Shown piece after piece: positions 9,901-17,542 of a stretch of DNA of 64,000 nt (its first letter is position 1; every line of letters starts with the position of its first letter). Position numbers and translations under genes: made by a program. Source of the DNA: Lentzea alba (GTDB lineage: Bacteria; Actinomycetota; Actinomycetes; Mycobacteriales; Pseudonocardiaceae); assembly GCF_011067745.1 (NCBI RefSeq), contig NZ_JAAMPJ010000006.1:1-64000 (forward strand), read 5' to 3'. A model generated the notes under the pieces. The model saw only the letters and a program-made list of their open reading frames with translations, did not search any database and was not told the origin of the DNA.

Positions 9901-10153
9901 TCGACGGGTCCGCGGGAGGTGTCGACGGCGTGGACGGCTCCGTGGACGACGGCGGTGGCGTGGACGGCTCGGTCGACGCGGGCGGTTCCGGGTCGGTCGA
10001 GGACGGCGGCGTCACCGTTTCCGTCGGCGTCGGCGGGGCGCCGGTCGGGTCGTCCTGCGCGAGCGCGCTGGCCGAGCCGCCGAACGCGAGCAGGGCGGCG
10101 GTGGCCAGCGCGGTGAGTCTCAGCATGCCTCTTCTGGCGGATCTCTCTGACAT
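6941..10153 (-). CDS. Secreted multi-domain surface protein C (SdrD-B-like/CARDB-like modules, LANTG anchor)
   Basis: About 1070 residues starting at the ATG at 10153 (MSERSARRGMLRLTALATA), with a GGGG ribosome site six bases upstream and a signal peptide ending near ALAQ. After a P/T/S spacer that includes repeated KPAEQK units, the ectodomain alternates CARDB-like units (SVKFDKPEYSLGEP and similar openings) with SdrD-B-like units such as DRDGNGVVSPGE and DRNLNGKVDAGE plus degenerate copies. The sorting signal is LANTG rather than LAKTG, followed by a helix and RRKPTAPRVTA. It starts only 27 bp after the stop of paralogue D with no hairpin between, so D and C are probably one transcript. Wall anchoring by a class E sortase is inferred from the LAxTG motif. 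Confidence 0.8.
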   Translation of the reverse strand: MSERSARRGMLRLTALATAALLAFGGSASALAQDDPTGAPPTPTETVTPPSSTDPEPPASTEPSTPPPSSTEPSTPSTPPADPSTPPSETPAQPPVVPPATTVEPELKPAEQKPAEQKNEQQAEQAAPDLKLSVKFDKPEYSLGEPLGITVTVRNDGDAPANQIRFASEPFSMHLTTGVEDLVSRPSLAPGEAKTIKLGAKAQWGAPSVALTVRTYVEGATDKTPNDNMVRAEAKFVSEAGVVNGVLFEDRDGNGVVSPGEGIDFQSLRLSGGPEFPNSATTYDGGRFTMRDVPPGTYQVRYQGRTGMGPDLTVKPGQFVVVKKGETTEVALQAVPTLSRSLWIQGVSFDKPRYAKGDAITASVRLQNNGAAPITGLVAVCDPENDPATLDGTGDGWGDLRPDRAGVTIGAHETKTVTVTDIVPDVDYPTGKVYFACTFSVDGRNTDFSGGYGSANPGITAGVDVAGTRGSLSGRVLNNNGGGVNGAKVVAYNPANNRIVGQAETSWGGAWNIRNLPQGKIALQVVGDWKLEDGSPRRLVDVIAEQDVEVDLVVVQGPFVKDPTVFAPDLKVSVSFDRQTYDISEPVRLTIKVENIGTGTEPARGSWHGTPLNEQEPYYDYQELRKFLDPQIELWPGESKQVTVSARPRDGGSDLEKLRKLRYLAEVGTFTGDPNYDNNKAEASADVTWGTGSASVLVYGDRNLNGKVDAGEELANRKVQFGGGTPWVNKDGRTDASGRVRFTDLPAGQYRASDQYDRESGWLPGGSNTDAEQTAVVNPGDEGTATVRLVRPLSDELKATVKYDKATYQPGDTVGISVSITNGTAKSLLVKGGCWNTQDAYIGNDTAEWGLLHRDAAGVEIAAGATFNLHVNAPLPAAAADYGFVRTGCTFGPDLVWGSPTTLTTARVPGAAETFDGFVRTDFRDPKPVPNVKLVLLDPETKQPVASTTTDANGGWVFPDFPVGEYTALVVGPWRVVVDSESEGLVNVRGREWPSYIWVEPGPDVADPTIVRPGPGGGANTGTTPVAAIKNSDALANTGVSVLGLGLFGVLLVLAGAALRRKPTAPRVTA

Positions 10154-10180
10154 CGGTACCCCAGAGTTAGTGCGGAAGGA

Positions 10181-12856
10181 TCAAGAAGTCTTGCGACGGC
10201 CGGCGATGCGAGCGCCGAAGCCGAACGCGACGAGGAGCACGGCGACCACGCCGAGCCCGAGCACGCTGGCGCCGGTCTTGGCGAGCGCACCCCCGGTGCT
10301 GCTGCCGCCGCCGGACTGTCCGCCCTGCTGGCCGTTGTCGCCGCCGGCCGGAGGTGCGACGTCCGGACCGGGCACCACGAAGAACGACGTCCGCGCCAGC
10401 TGGTCGGCGAGGATCTGGTGGTGGCCGCCCCATTCGCCCTCGGACTTCCACGGGCCGTCGACCACCGACCAGTAGTCACCCGCCGGGACGCCGTCGAAGC
10501 GAACGTTCCCCTCGGCGTCCGAGACCGTCTCGGCGACGATGCCGCCGAACTCGCGGTCGGTCATCAGGAAGACCCTGGTGTTGCCGATGGCCTCACCGGG
10601 GTCCACGACGAAGTTCTTGTTGCGGTCGTACGCCAGCGGACCAGCCAATGAGCCCGTGCCACCGGGAACGCTGGCCCAGTCGTAGGCGCTCACGACGTCG
10701 TAGTTCCACCCGGCCCACGGCGCGAAGTCGCACGCCACGTGCACGCGGTTCTCCCAGCGCGCGGTCGCGGGCACCTTCTCCTTGACGATGATCGTCTTGG
10801 TCTCCCCGGCGGCGAGCGTCACGCCCGTCTCGCGCAGATCGCCCCAGCCCTCGGCCATCGGCCAGCCGCTGCCGAGCTGGTTGCCGTTGCCCGCCCGGTC
10901 GCACGCGGCGATGATGCGGCCGACCTCGTAGTCGGCCCGGTTCGACAGGGTGATGGTGACCTTGGCTTCCTCGCCGATCGAGTAGACCGACTTGTCGAGC
11001 ACCATCGTCGCCCTGAGCGCCTCGGTGTACGGGCGCTCCGCACGCGCGGTGAGCTGCACGGGCGCGCCGGGCGTCACGCGGATCTCCGGGCCGTCGCCCT
11101 CGCTGTGCACGATCCACCCGCCGGCCAGCGTGTAGCCGACCCAATAGTTGCCGGACGGGATGTTCTTGAAGGAGTAACGGCCGTTGGCGTCCGTCGTGGT
11201 CTTGACGTAGCCGTACGGCGCACCGCCGTTCGCCTCGACCAGGACGTCCGCGGCTTCCTCTCCGGGGTCCTGCCGCTTGTTGTGGTTCCGGTCGATGTAG
11301 ACCACGCCACCGAGGTCGCCGTTGGTCTGCACGACCTCGGCCTGGGCGGAGAAGCTGTTGTTGCCGGGGTTCGGCACGCCGATGTACTCCACCATCCCCC
11401 AGAGCGACAGCTTGCCGTTGGGGAAGGAGCGGATCTTGCCGGAGACGCTGAACGTGCGGGTCTCCCCCGGCGCGATCCGCACGCCAGGACCGTCCCGCCG
11501 GACGTCACCCCACTGGTTGGGATAGCCGAGGTCGAGGTCGTAGAACGAGTCGAACAGCCGGAAGCGCTCGGCGGTCTTGCCGCCCTTGTTCGTGACGGTG
11601 ACGTCGACGCGGACGATCTCGTGGGACTCGTAGCGCGGCTTGTCGAACTTCATGGTGGTCGTCAGCGACGGGGGCGAGGCGAACTTCAGGAACTTGTCGC
11701 TCGCGCCGCCCTGTTCGGTGACCTGCACCAGCTTCTGGCCCTCGTCGGTGAAGTCCCACGACCCGAGGAGCACCGCCCGGTACTCACCGGCCTTCAGCCC
11801 GGTGAACACGACCTTGCCGTCCGCGCCGCTCGTGCGTTCGGCGATCTGGACGCCGACCTTCGGGTCCAGCAGCACCACCTGCGCGCCGCTGACGGTCTCG
11901 TCGGCGTCGATGCGCTGGTTGGCGTTCTTGTCCTGGCCGAGCACCATCGTGTAGTTGATGCCGCCGACCACCGTCGCCTGGGCGAACACCGACGGACCGT
12001 CGGTGTTCCAGCCGCTGTTCGGCGCGAAGACGCAGTCGAGCGTGGCGACGCCCTCGGTGAGCGCGCCCTGCGGCACCTTCTCGGTGACCGTGAACTTGCG
12101 CGTCTGGCCGGGTTCCAGCGAGAGCGGGAACTGCAGGTACCACTCGGCGCTGTTGCCGAGCGCGTTCTGCTTGTTCGCGCGGTTGCACTGCGGGCCGATG
12201 TGGGCGATCCGGCGGTCGGTGTTGTTGGTGAAGGCCATCGCGATCTTCACGAAGCCGGGGTACTCGTAGCTGTCGCGGTCGAGCGACGCGCTCACCTCGA
12301 ACTGCTCCGAGTAGGGCCGCTCAGCCCGTGCCACGACGTGGGTCGTGGCGTTCGCGGTGACCGTGAGCATGTTGCCGTTGAGGTCGGGGCGGTGCACGAC
12401 CCAGCCGTCCTGCAGCTCGTAGAACGGGTTGTACGTGCCGGGAGCGACCCCCGCGAAGCCGAACTTGCCGTCCGCGTCGCTGGTCGTCTCGTGCCGGGTG
12501 CTGCCCCAGAGGGCGATCTTGCCGCCGGAGATCGCCTCGCCGGGATCCTGCTGCCCGTTGCCGTTCTTGTCGGCGTAGAGGACACCGGTCACGTTGTTCT
12601 GCGCCTGCTGCTGCGCCGGTTGTTGGGCCGGTTGCTGCGCTGGGGCGGGGGGCGGTGCCGGTTCGCTGGTGGGCGCGGGCTCGGTGCTCGTCGGCGGCGC
12701 GGGCGTCTCGACCGGTGCCGGCGTCGTGGTCTCGGTGGGCGCCGGCGGTGTGCTCGTCGGCTCGTCCTGCGCGAACGCCGCCGTGCTGAACACGAGCGCC
12801 GCGGCAGTGGTCAACGCACCGATTCTGAGCGCAGCACTGAACGATCTACCTGACAA
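10181..12856 (-). CDS. Secreted multi-domain surface protein D (SdrD-B-like/CARDB-like modules, LAKTG anchor)
   Basis: About 891 residues, first gene of the array in the direction of transcription. The proposed TTG start at 12856 (LSGRSFSAALRIGALTTAA) matches the position of the other paralogues' starts and has GGGGG six bases upstream; an in-frame ATG at 12889 is the longer alternative. The signal peptide ends near AFAQ, followed by a P/T/E/Q linker with a QQPAQQPAQQ stretch. Four SdrD-B-like loops are intact (DKNGNGQQDPGE, DKNANQRIDADE, DRNHNKRQDPGE, DRNKNFVVDPGE) and alternate with CARDB-like modules that hold paired cysteines. It ends LAKTG, helix, RRKTS. The shared central module with protein A indicates duplication and shuffling of domain pairs between paralogues. 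Confidence 0.8.
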   Translation of the reverse strand: MSGRSFSAALRIGALTTAAALVFSTAAFAQDEPTSTPPAPTETTTPAPVETPAPPTSTEPAPTSEPAPPPAPAQQPAQQPAQQQAQNNVTGVLYADKNGNGQQDPGEAISGGKIALWGSTRHETTSDADGKFGFAGVAPGTYNPFYELQDGWVVHRPDLNGNMLTVTANATTHVVARAERPYSEQFEVSASLDRDSYEYPGFVKIAMAFTNNTDRRIAHIGPQCNRANKQNALGNSAEWYLQFPLSLEPGQTRKFTVTEKVPQGALTEGVATLDCVFAPNSGWNTDGPSVFAQATVVGGINYTMVLGQDKNANQRIDADETVSGAQVVLLDPKVGVQIAERTSGADGKVVFTGLKAGEYRAVLLGSWDFTDEGQKLVQVTEQGGASDKFLKFASPPSLTTTMKFDKPRYESHEIVRVDVTVTNKGGKTAERFRLFDSFYDLDLGYPNQWGDVRRDGPGVRIAPGETRTFSVSGKIRSFPNGKLSLWGMVEYIGVPNPGNNSFSAQAEVVQTNGDLGGVVYIDRNHNKRQDPGEEAADVLVEANGGAPYGYVKTTTDANGRYSFKNIPSGNYWVGYTLAGGWIVHSEGDGPEIRVTPGAPVQLTARAERPYTEALRATMVLDKSVYSIGEEAKVTITLSNRADYEVGRIIAACDRAGNGNQLGSGWPMAEGWGDLRETGVTLAAGETKTIIVKEKVPATARWENRVHVACDFAPWAGWNYDVVSAYDWASVPGGTGSLAGPLAYDRNKNFVVDPGEAIGNTRVFLMTDREFGGIVAETVSDAEGNVRFDGVPAGDYWSVVDGPWKSEGEWGGHHQILADQLARTSFFVVPGPDVAPPAGGDNGQQGGQSGGGSSTGGALAKTGASVLGLGVVAVLLVAFGFGARIAGRRKTS

Positions 12857-13068
12857 CGGATCCCCCAAAAGACCCCGAGATGATGGCATCTGCCGACGTC
12901 AGAGCCCCCGCACACGCCCGCAAGACGTCCGAAAAGTACCGCAGCCCAGGTGTTCGCGGAAGTGTCAAAGCGGTCACGAAAATGCGTTCAAGATTTTCCT
13001 CTTATGAGGGCAACCGACGGGGTTGGAAAAGCGTGAGCATCGCGGGGAGGACTGTGCCCGCGGGTGGC

Positions 13069-13500
13069 ATGCTGTTGTTCGTGACGCCGGAGGACCTAGC
13101 GCACCTGCGCCGGGCACGTGACCTGATGGACCGCGAGTACGCCAGGCCGCTGGACGTGCCCGCGATGGCCCGCGCCGCCCTGATGTCGCCGGCGCACTTC
13201 TCCCGCCAGTTCCGCGCGGCCTACGGCGAGACCCCGTACGGCTACCTGATGACCCGGCGGATCGAGCGCGCCAAAGCGTTGCTGCGCCTGGGAACCCTCT
13301 CGGTCACCGAGGTCTGCGTGGAAGTCGGCTGCACGTCCCTGGGCTCGTTCTCGGCCCGGTTCACCGCGCTCGTCGGCGAGACGCCGTCCGCCTACCGAGC
13401 CCGCACTCACGATTCGTTGGCACGGGTGCCGGGATGTCACCTGAAGGGCCTGACGAGACCGAGCAGGTTTGGAGAAGCGTCGCGCGCCCGCTCTACCTAG
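13069..13500 (+). CDS. AraC-family transcriptional regulator (DNA-binding domain only)
   Basis: A short regulator of about 143 residues consisting almost entirely of the AraC double helix-turn-helix: MARAALMSPAHFSRQFRAAYG as the first HTH and a second around SVTEVCVEVGCTSLGSFSARF, ending with the GETPSAYR signature. There is no ligand-binding cupin domain. I prefer the ATG at 13069 (GGGTGG upstream); a GTG at 13033 is possible. Ten bases separate its stop from the VOC gene, an arrangement common in actinobacteria where the regulator and glyoxalase-like partner are co-transcribed, so it most likely controls that gene. Confidence 0.85.
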   Translation: MLLFVTPEDLAHLRRARDLMDREYARPLDVPAMARAALMSPAHFSRQFRAAYGETPYGYLMTRRIERAKALLRLGTLSVTEVCVEVGCTSLGSFSARFTALVGETPSAYRARTHDSLARVPGCHLKGLTRPSRFGEASRARST

Positions 13501-13510
13501 GGTTTCGCTC

Positions 13511-13921
13511 ATGAAGCTCTCGCACACGTTCATGTTCGTCCACGACCAGGACGCCGCTCTGGCGTTCTACCGCGACGTCGTGGGACTGGAGGTCCGCACC
13601 GACGAGTCGGTCGAGGACTACCGCTGGCTCACCGTCGGCCCGGCCGACCAGCCGGACATCGAGATCGGCCTGTCCTTGGTGGGTCCACCCGTCCCGCCGA
13701 CCGACTACGAAGCGCTGAACGCGTTGCTGGCCAAGGGATCCCTGCAGGGCATCATCTTCGAACTGGACGACGTGGACGCGAAGTTCGAGCAGGTCCGCGC
13801 GGCCGGCGCCGAGGTCCTGCAGGAGCCGATCGACCAGTTCTACGGCGTCCGCGACTGCGCGTTCCGCGACCCGTCCGGCAACATGATCCGCTTCTCCACG
13901 CCGCGTTCCGTTGCTCCGTAA
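13511..13921 (+). CDS. VOC (glyoxalase/bleomycin-resistance fold) family protein
   Basis: 136 residues forming two beta-alpha-beta-beta-beta modules. The opening MKLSHTFMFVHDQDAALAFYRDVVGLEV and the closing YGVRDCAFRDPSGNMIRF are typical of VOC enzymes; the latter supplies the usual C-terminal metal-ligand region. The family covers glyoxalases, dioxygenases and drug-binding proteins, and nothing here fixes the substrate. It is translated from the ATG at 13511 with only a weak AGGG upstream, suggesting translation following the AraC gene 10 bp before it. Confidence 0.82.
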   Translation: MKLSHTFMFVHDQDAALAFYRDVVGLEVRTDESVEDYRWLTVGPADQPDIEIGLSLVGPPVPPTDYEALNALLAKGSLQGIIFELDDVDAKFEQVRAAGAEVLQEPIDQFYGVRDCAFRDPSGNMIRFSTPRSVAP

Positions 13922-14078
13922 ATCGCTTTTTCGTTTGGGTGTCAGTGTGCTTTAGTCAGGTCTTCCGTTCCACACGAGACAAGGTCGATGCCATGGGCAG
14001 CCCCGGACACACCGGGTGCCTCCGCAGTACCCGGTGATACCTCGCATCCTTTTCGTTGCGATCACCAGGAGCTTCACC

Positions 14079-14786
14079 TTGACGTGGTACACCTCTTTCT
14101 TCACCGACCTCGCGAACGGGTTCTGGCGCGGTGCCGTCCAGCCCTCGCAGACTCGTGCCGAGATCGACTTCGTGGTCGGCTTCAGCTCGGGGCGCCGGGT
14201 GCTGGACGCACCTTGCGGCAGCGGCAGGCACAGCGTCGAACTGGCCAGCCGCGGCTATTCGGTCACCGGTCTCGACATCTCCGCCGAGGCCATTTCGCAC
14301 GCGCGTGAGTCGAGCGCGGACGTCGACTGGCATTTGGACGACGTCCGCAATCTCTCGTCGCACGGGTTCTCCGCGGATCTCGCCATCTGCATGGGCAACA
14401 GCTTCGGCTACCTGGACCACGCGGAGAACCAGCAGTTCCTCACCGCCCTGGCCGCCGTCGCACCCGTCGCGGTGCTCGACTACGGCTGCGCGGCCGAGTC
14501 GTTGCTGCCGTCGTTGCCGGGCGAGATCCGGATGTCGGCGGGCGGTGTCGACATGGTCGCCGCGAACTCGTACGACGTGTCGGCTGGGCGGCTGTCGATC
14601 GACTTCGAGTTCACCGATGGTGAGCGGACTCAGCGGTCGACTGCCGTTCAGCACGTGTACACGGCGGCTGAGCTCAGTCGAATGCTGCGGTCTGCTGGAT
14701 ATGGGTCGGTCGAACTGTTCGGCGACACGTACGGCAGCGCGTTCGGGATCGGCAGCCATCGGTTGTTGGTCGTGGCGCGACGCTGA
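14079..14786 (+). CDS. Class I SAM-dependent methyltransferase
   Basis: About 235 residues. The TTG at 14079 gives MTWYTSFFTDLANGFWR and has AGGAG seven bases upstream, a better start than the unsupported ATG at 14016. Motif I is VLDAPCGSGRHSVELASRGY, motif II is VTGLDIS, and the acidic post-motif is HLDDVRNL, so the SAM site is intact. The substrate is unknown; similar stand-alone methyltransferases act on small molecules. It is the last host gene before the integrated element, ends in a strong terminator at 14795, and its 3' end lies 43 bp from the left attachment repeat, undisturbed by integration. Confidence 0.8.
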   Translation: MTWYTSFFTDLANGFWRGAVQPSQTRAEIDFVVGFSSGRRVLDAPCGSGRHSVELASRGYSVTGLDISAEAISHARESSADVDWHLDDVRNLSSHGFSADLAICMGNSFGYLDHAENQQFLTALAAVAPVAVLDYGCAAESLLPSLPGEIRMSAGGVDMVAANSYDVSAGRLSIDFEFTDGERTQRSTAVQHVYTAAELSRMLRSAGYGSVELFGDTYGSAFGIGSHRLLVVARR

Positions 14787-14794
14787 TAGCTGGG

Positions 14795-14824
14795 AAGGCC
14801 GGGGCGATTGGCCCCGGCCTTTCT
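14795..14824 (+). terminator. Intrinsic terminator after methyltransferase
   Basis: An 11-bp stem (14795-14805 with 14811-14821), 5-nt loop and trailing T residues immediately after the methyltransferase stop. It also insulates the host gene from the integrated element. Confidence 0.8.
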
Positions 14825-14828
14825 GGTT

Positions 14829-14885
14829 TGCGGAAGCGGAGGGATTTGAACCCCCGGACGGTTGCCCGTCTCCCGCTTTCAAGGC
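14829..14885. repeat. Left attachment site (57-bp copy of tRNA-Ser 3' part)
   Basis: Identical over 57 bp to 28603-28659. It contains the T arm, variable arm, 3' anticodon stem and acceptor 3' strand of tRNA-Ser but not the 5' half, so it is a remnant, not a tRNA gene. Identity stops exactly at 14886, where the element begins. Confidence 0.92.
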
Positions 14886-15476
14886 TGCATCTGGCTGTTC
14901 CGGCTCGTTCGGGGTAGTCCGCGGTTGTCGGTGTTGCCTGGTCAGGGGTGCTGTCCCGTCCCAACCCGTCCCGGACCGTTGCTACACCCGTAGCTACACC
15001 TCGTCCTGGTGGCTGATCATGTGGTTGTCCCGTCCCGCTGGCTCCTCGGTCGGGCGGCTTTGGCGTGTCCGGTGGCCGTCGGCGCGGAGCGTTGGCGGGC
15101 GTCGATCGCCGTGCCCAGCTCGGTCAGGTCCTGGATCGCGCGATCGTCCTGGAGGTTGGGTGCCGGGAGCTCCTGGTTGTCGCCGCCGTCGGCGGCGCGC
15201 TGCCATGGATGGACGCCGGCCGCGCCGCACGGCCGACGGGCGGAGCGAAGCGGGAGCCCGGCGTGCCGTGATGGATGGGGAGCCGGTGCCAGCGTGACAG
15301 GCCCCGTGCGCGCCGCCGACGGCGGCGCGCCTTGATCCCATAGAGCCAAGTTCGGCACCACCCAACTCGTGCAGCGAGACCTACGCACCTTCACCTTGCC
15401 GTGCACCGACGCTACCCCGGCGATCATCTCTATGGCGGTAACCAGCTCGCCGTGCACAATGACCACGGGAGGTGTC
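14886..15476. other. Element left end: non-coding, arm sites and two GC-rich hairpins
   Basis: About 590 bp with no convincing gene. It holds the 14978-15000 repeat (see separate entry), a hairpin at 15181-15197 (CGCCGCC paired with GGCGGCG across GTC) and a stronger related hairpin at 15308-15330 (10-bp stem, 3-nt loop). Open frames here lack ribosome sites and family signatures. It may carry integration, transfer or replication sites of the element, but no motif proves this. Confidence 0.5.
14978..15000. repeat. Putative integrase arm-type site, left end
   Basis: A 23-bp sequence made of two copies of GCTACACC, matching 28533-28555 with a single mismatch in the same orientation. It lies 92 bp inside the left attachment repeat. 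Paired short repeats flanking the core on both arms are what tyrosine-recombinase arm-binding sites look like. Confidence 0.5.
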
Positions 15477-17540
15477 GTGGACCCAACACCGCGCGCACAG
15501 ATTCGGTTCGCAGCTGAGGTCCTTCGCCGACTCGGCGAAGAACTAAACCCGAGCATCGACCAAGGCATCATCGAGCTCGTAAAGAACGCGTACGACGCTG
15601 ACGCGACGGGGTGCACGATCGAGCTGGTCGGCGTAGAGCAACCAGGCGGAACCGTCAGAGTCGTCGACGACGGTACTGGCATGACCAGCGAGCAAATCAA
15701 AGATGGCTGGCTTGTCCTCGGCCGGAGTACCAAGGTTACAAGTGTCCGGACCAAGCGTGACCGCCTTCCTGCGGGAAACAAGGGCCTAGGCCGTCTCGCC
15801 GCCCTCCGGCTGGGCCACACTGCACGGCTAACAACTAGGGCAGAAGCAAAGCCTGGCGAGGAGAACACGCTTGTTCTCGACTGGGACCGATTCGACGAAG
15901 TTGAGCTAATCGACCAAGTAGACCTCGAAATTTCGTCACACCCAACAGACGAAACACACGGAACAGAAATAGCTATCGAGAAGCTTCGAGGACGAATTGG
16001 TCGATCGGACGCAAAGCGTCTAGCAAGAGGCCTGCTTCTGCTCGCTGATCCGTTCGGAGACGATCCAGAAGCGTTTCGTCCACAGCTGATATCGACGGAG
16101 TACGAAGATCTCAGCAAGCTCGTTGCCGGATCATACTTCACCGAAGCGGAGTACCATCTGGTAGCAGAGGTAGACAGTGAAGGGAATGCAACAGCTCAAG
16201 TTCTTGATGCGTTCGACGGACCTCTGTACGTCGCTGAGCCGTCCGAGCTGAATCGCGAGAAGCGGCCGTATCAATGCCCAGCTGCCAGGCTTGACCTATG
16301 GGTGTTTATCCTCTCCGCCGAAGACTTTCGAATGCGTGCAGTATCGCTGCAGGAGGTTAGAGAGTGGCTACGGTCGTTCGGTGGTGTCCACCTCTATCTA
16401 AACGGGCTTAGGGTCGCTCCCTATGGAGACCCTGGCGACGACTGGCTTGGCCTCAACCTGGCCCGTGTCCGCAGTCCAGAGAATCGTCCAGGCACCAACA
16501 CAGCCATCGGCCGCGTAACCGTCCAGGACGAAAAGGAACTACTCAAACAGAAGACCGATCGCCACGGGATAATCGACTCGGAGGCTTTCCAAGAGCTCCA
16601 CCGATTTGCCGTCGATGCAGCCGAGTTCATGGCAAGAAGGCGCCAAGCAGCGTCGGATAAGCGGCGTCGCGAAGAGAAAGAAGCTGCTGAAGCAGCAAGC
16701 AAGAGCCGTCGAACGACGGTGGTGGAAGAGATCCGCAAGAGCGGCTCGAGCAACATACAACAGCTTGAAAAAGCCTTCAACGAGTATGAGCGAGCAAACG
16801 AAAAAGAGCGCGATACGCTGCGTTCAGAGATTCAGCTCTACAGGACCCTTGCGACTGCGGGAATTACAGCTGCAACATTCGCACACGAGAGTGCTGGCAG
16901 TCCACTGAAGGTAATCGATCAGTGCGCTAAGGCGATCCGTCGACGCGGAGCCACGACGTTCGGCCAAGGTTTTCTCGACCTCCTCCAGGAACAGTTGGAC
17001 GCGCTCGATCGCGCTTTGCGCTCACTAGGGGTCCTGGGGTCAGTTACTCTACGCTTGATCGAGGCACGAAAGCGGCGGTCGCGTCGCGTTGATGTACATT
17101 TGGTAGTCAATCAACTCCTAGGCACATTAGCGCCCTTTCTCGAACAACGCAGAGTTTCCGTGGAAGTGGATCTGTACCCCGGAAGCCCGCATGTCCATGG
17201 AACAGAGGCAGCACTGGAGTCTGTGCTCACCAATCTCGTTAACAACTCGCTAGTTGCCCTTGAAGAGTCTGCGACCAATAGTAGAAGAATTAAGATTCAA
17301 AGTTCTGCAGACGGTCAATCCTTCACGCTGCGAGTATCCGATAATGGTCCAGGCATTGAAGACCTTCCCATGAAGGATATCTGGCTTGCCGGGCAAACCT
17401 CGAAGGAAAATGGAACTGGACTCGGGCTCACGATTGTTCGAGACGCCGTAGCAGATCTTGGCGGTAAGGTAAGCGCAGAAGCTCACGGCGAACTTGGTGG
17501 CGCTGCGTTCAGCATCGAACTACCACTACTGGAGGTCTAA
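15477..17540 (+). CDS. Double-GHKL sensor histidine kinase-like ATPase (cargo operon gene 1)
   Basis: About 687 residues with no signal peptide or membrane segment, so cytosolic. The N-terminal GHKL ATPase resembles Hsp90/MutL/MORC: IIELVKNAYDAD (about 32-42), VVDDGTGM (62-69) and NKGLGR (101-106). A charged coiled coil (about 384-454) leads to an H-box-like TFAHES (His about 470) and a second, classical histidine-kinase ATPase: LVNNS (N-box), DNGPGI and NGTGLGLTIV. It therefore could autophosphorylate, with the N-terminal ATPase acting as sensor or gate. I prefer the GTG at 15477 (GGGAGG four bases upstream); ATG 15459 is possible. The stop is two bases before the receiver gene. Base composition is lower in GC than host genes and a TTA codon occurs at 17127. 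Specific function not recognised. Confidence 0.8.
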   Translation: MDPTPRAQIRFAAEVLRRLGEELNPSIDQGIIELVKNAYDADATGCTIELVGVEQPGGTVRVVDDGTGMTSEQIKDGWLVLGRSTKVTSVRTKRDRLPAGNKGLGRLAALRLGHTARLTTRAEAKPGEENTLVLDWDRFDEVELIDQVDLEISSHPTDETHGTEIAIEKLRGRIGRSDAKRLARGLLLLADPFGDDPEAFRPQLISTEYEDLSKLVAGSYFTEAEYHLVAEVDSEGNATAQVLDAFDGPLYVAEPSELNREKRPYQCPAARLDLWVFILSAEDFRMRAVSLQEVREWLRSFGGVHLYLNGLRVAPYGDPGDDWLGLNLARVRSPENRPGTNTAIGRVTVQDEKELLKQKTDRHGIIDSEAFQELHRFAVDAAEFMARRRQAASDKRRREEKEAAEAASKSRRTTVVEEIRKSGSSNIQQLEKAFNEYERANEKERDTLRSEIQLYRTLATAGITAATFAHESAGSPLKVIDQCAKAIRRRGATTFGQGFLDLLQEQLDALDRALRSLGVLGSVTLRLIEARKRRSRRVDVHLVVNQLLGTLAPFLEQRRVSVEVDLYPGSPHVHGTEAALESVLTNLVNNSLVALEESATNSRRIKIQSSADGQSFTLRVSDNGPGIEDLPMKDIWLAGQTSKENGTGLGLTIVRDAVADLGGKVSAEAHGELGGAAFSIELPLLEV

Positions 17541-17542
17541 GG

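Noticed and set aside
14829..14885. A second tRNA-Ser gene
   Set aside because: Only the 3' 57 bp are present; acceptor 5' strand, D arm and anticodon triplet context are missing, so it is the attachment-site remnant.
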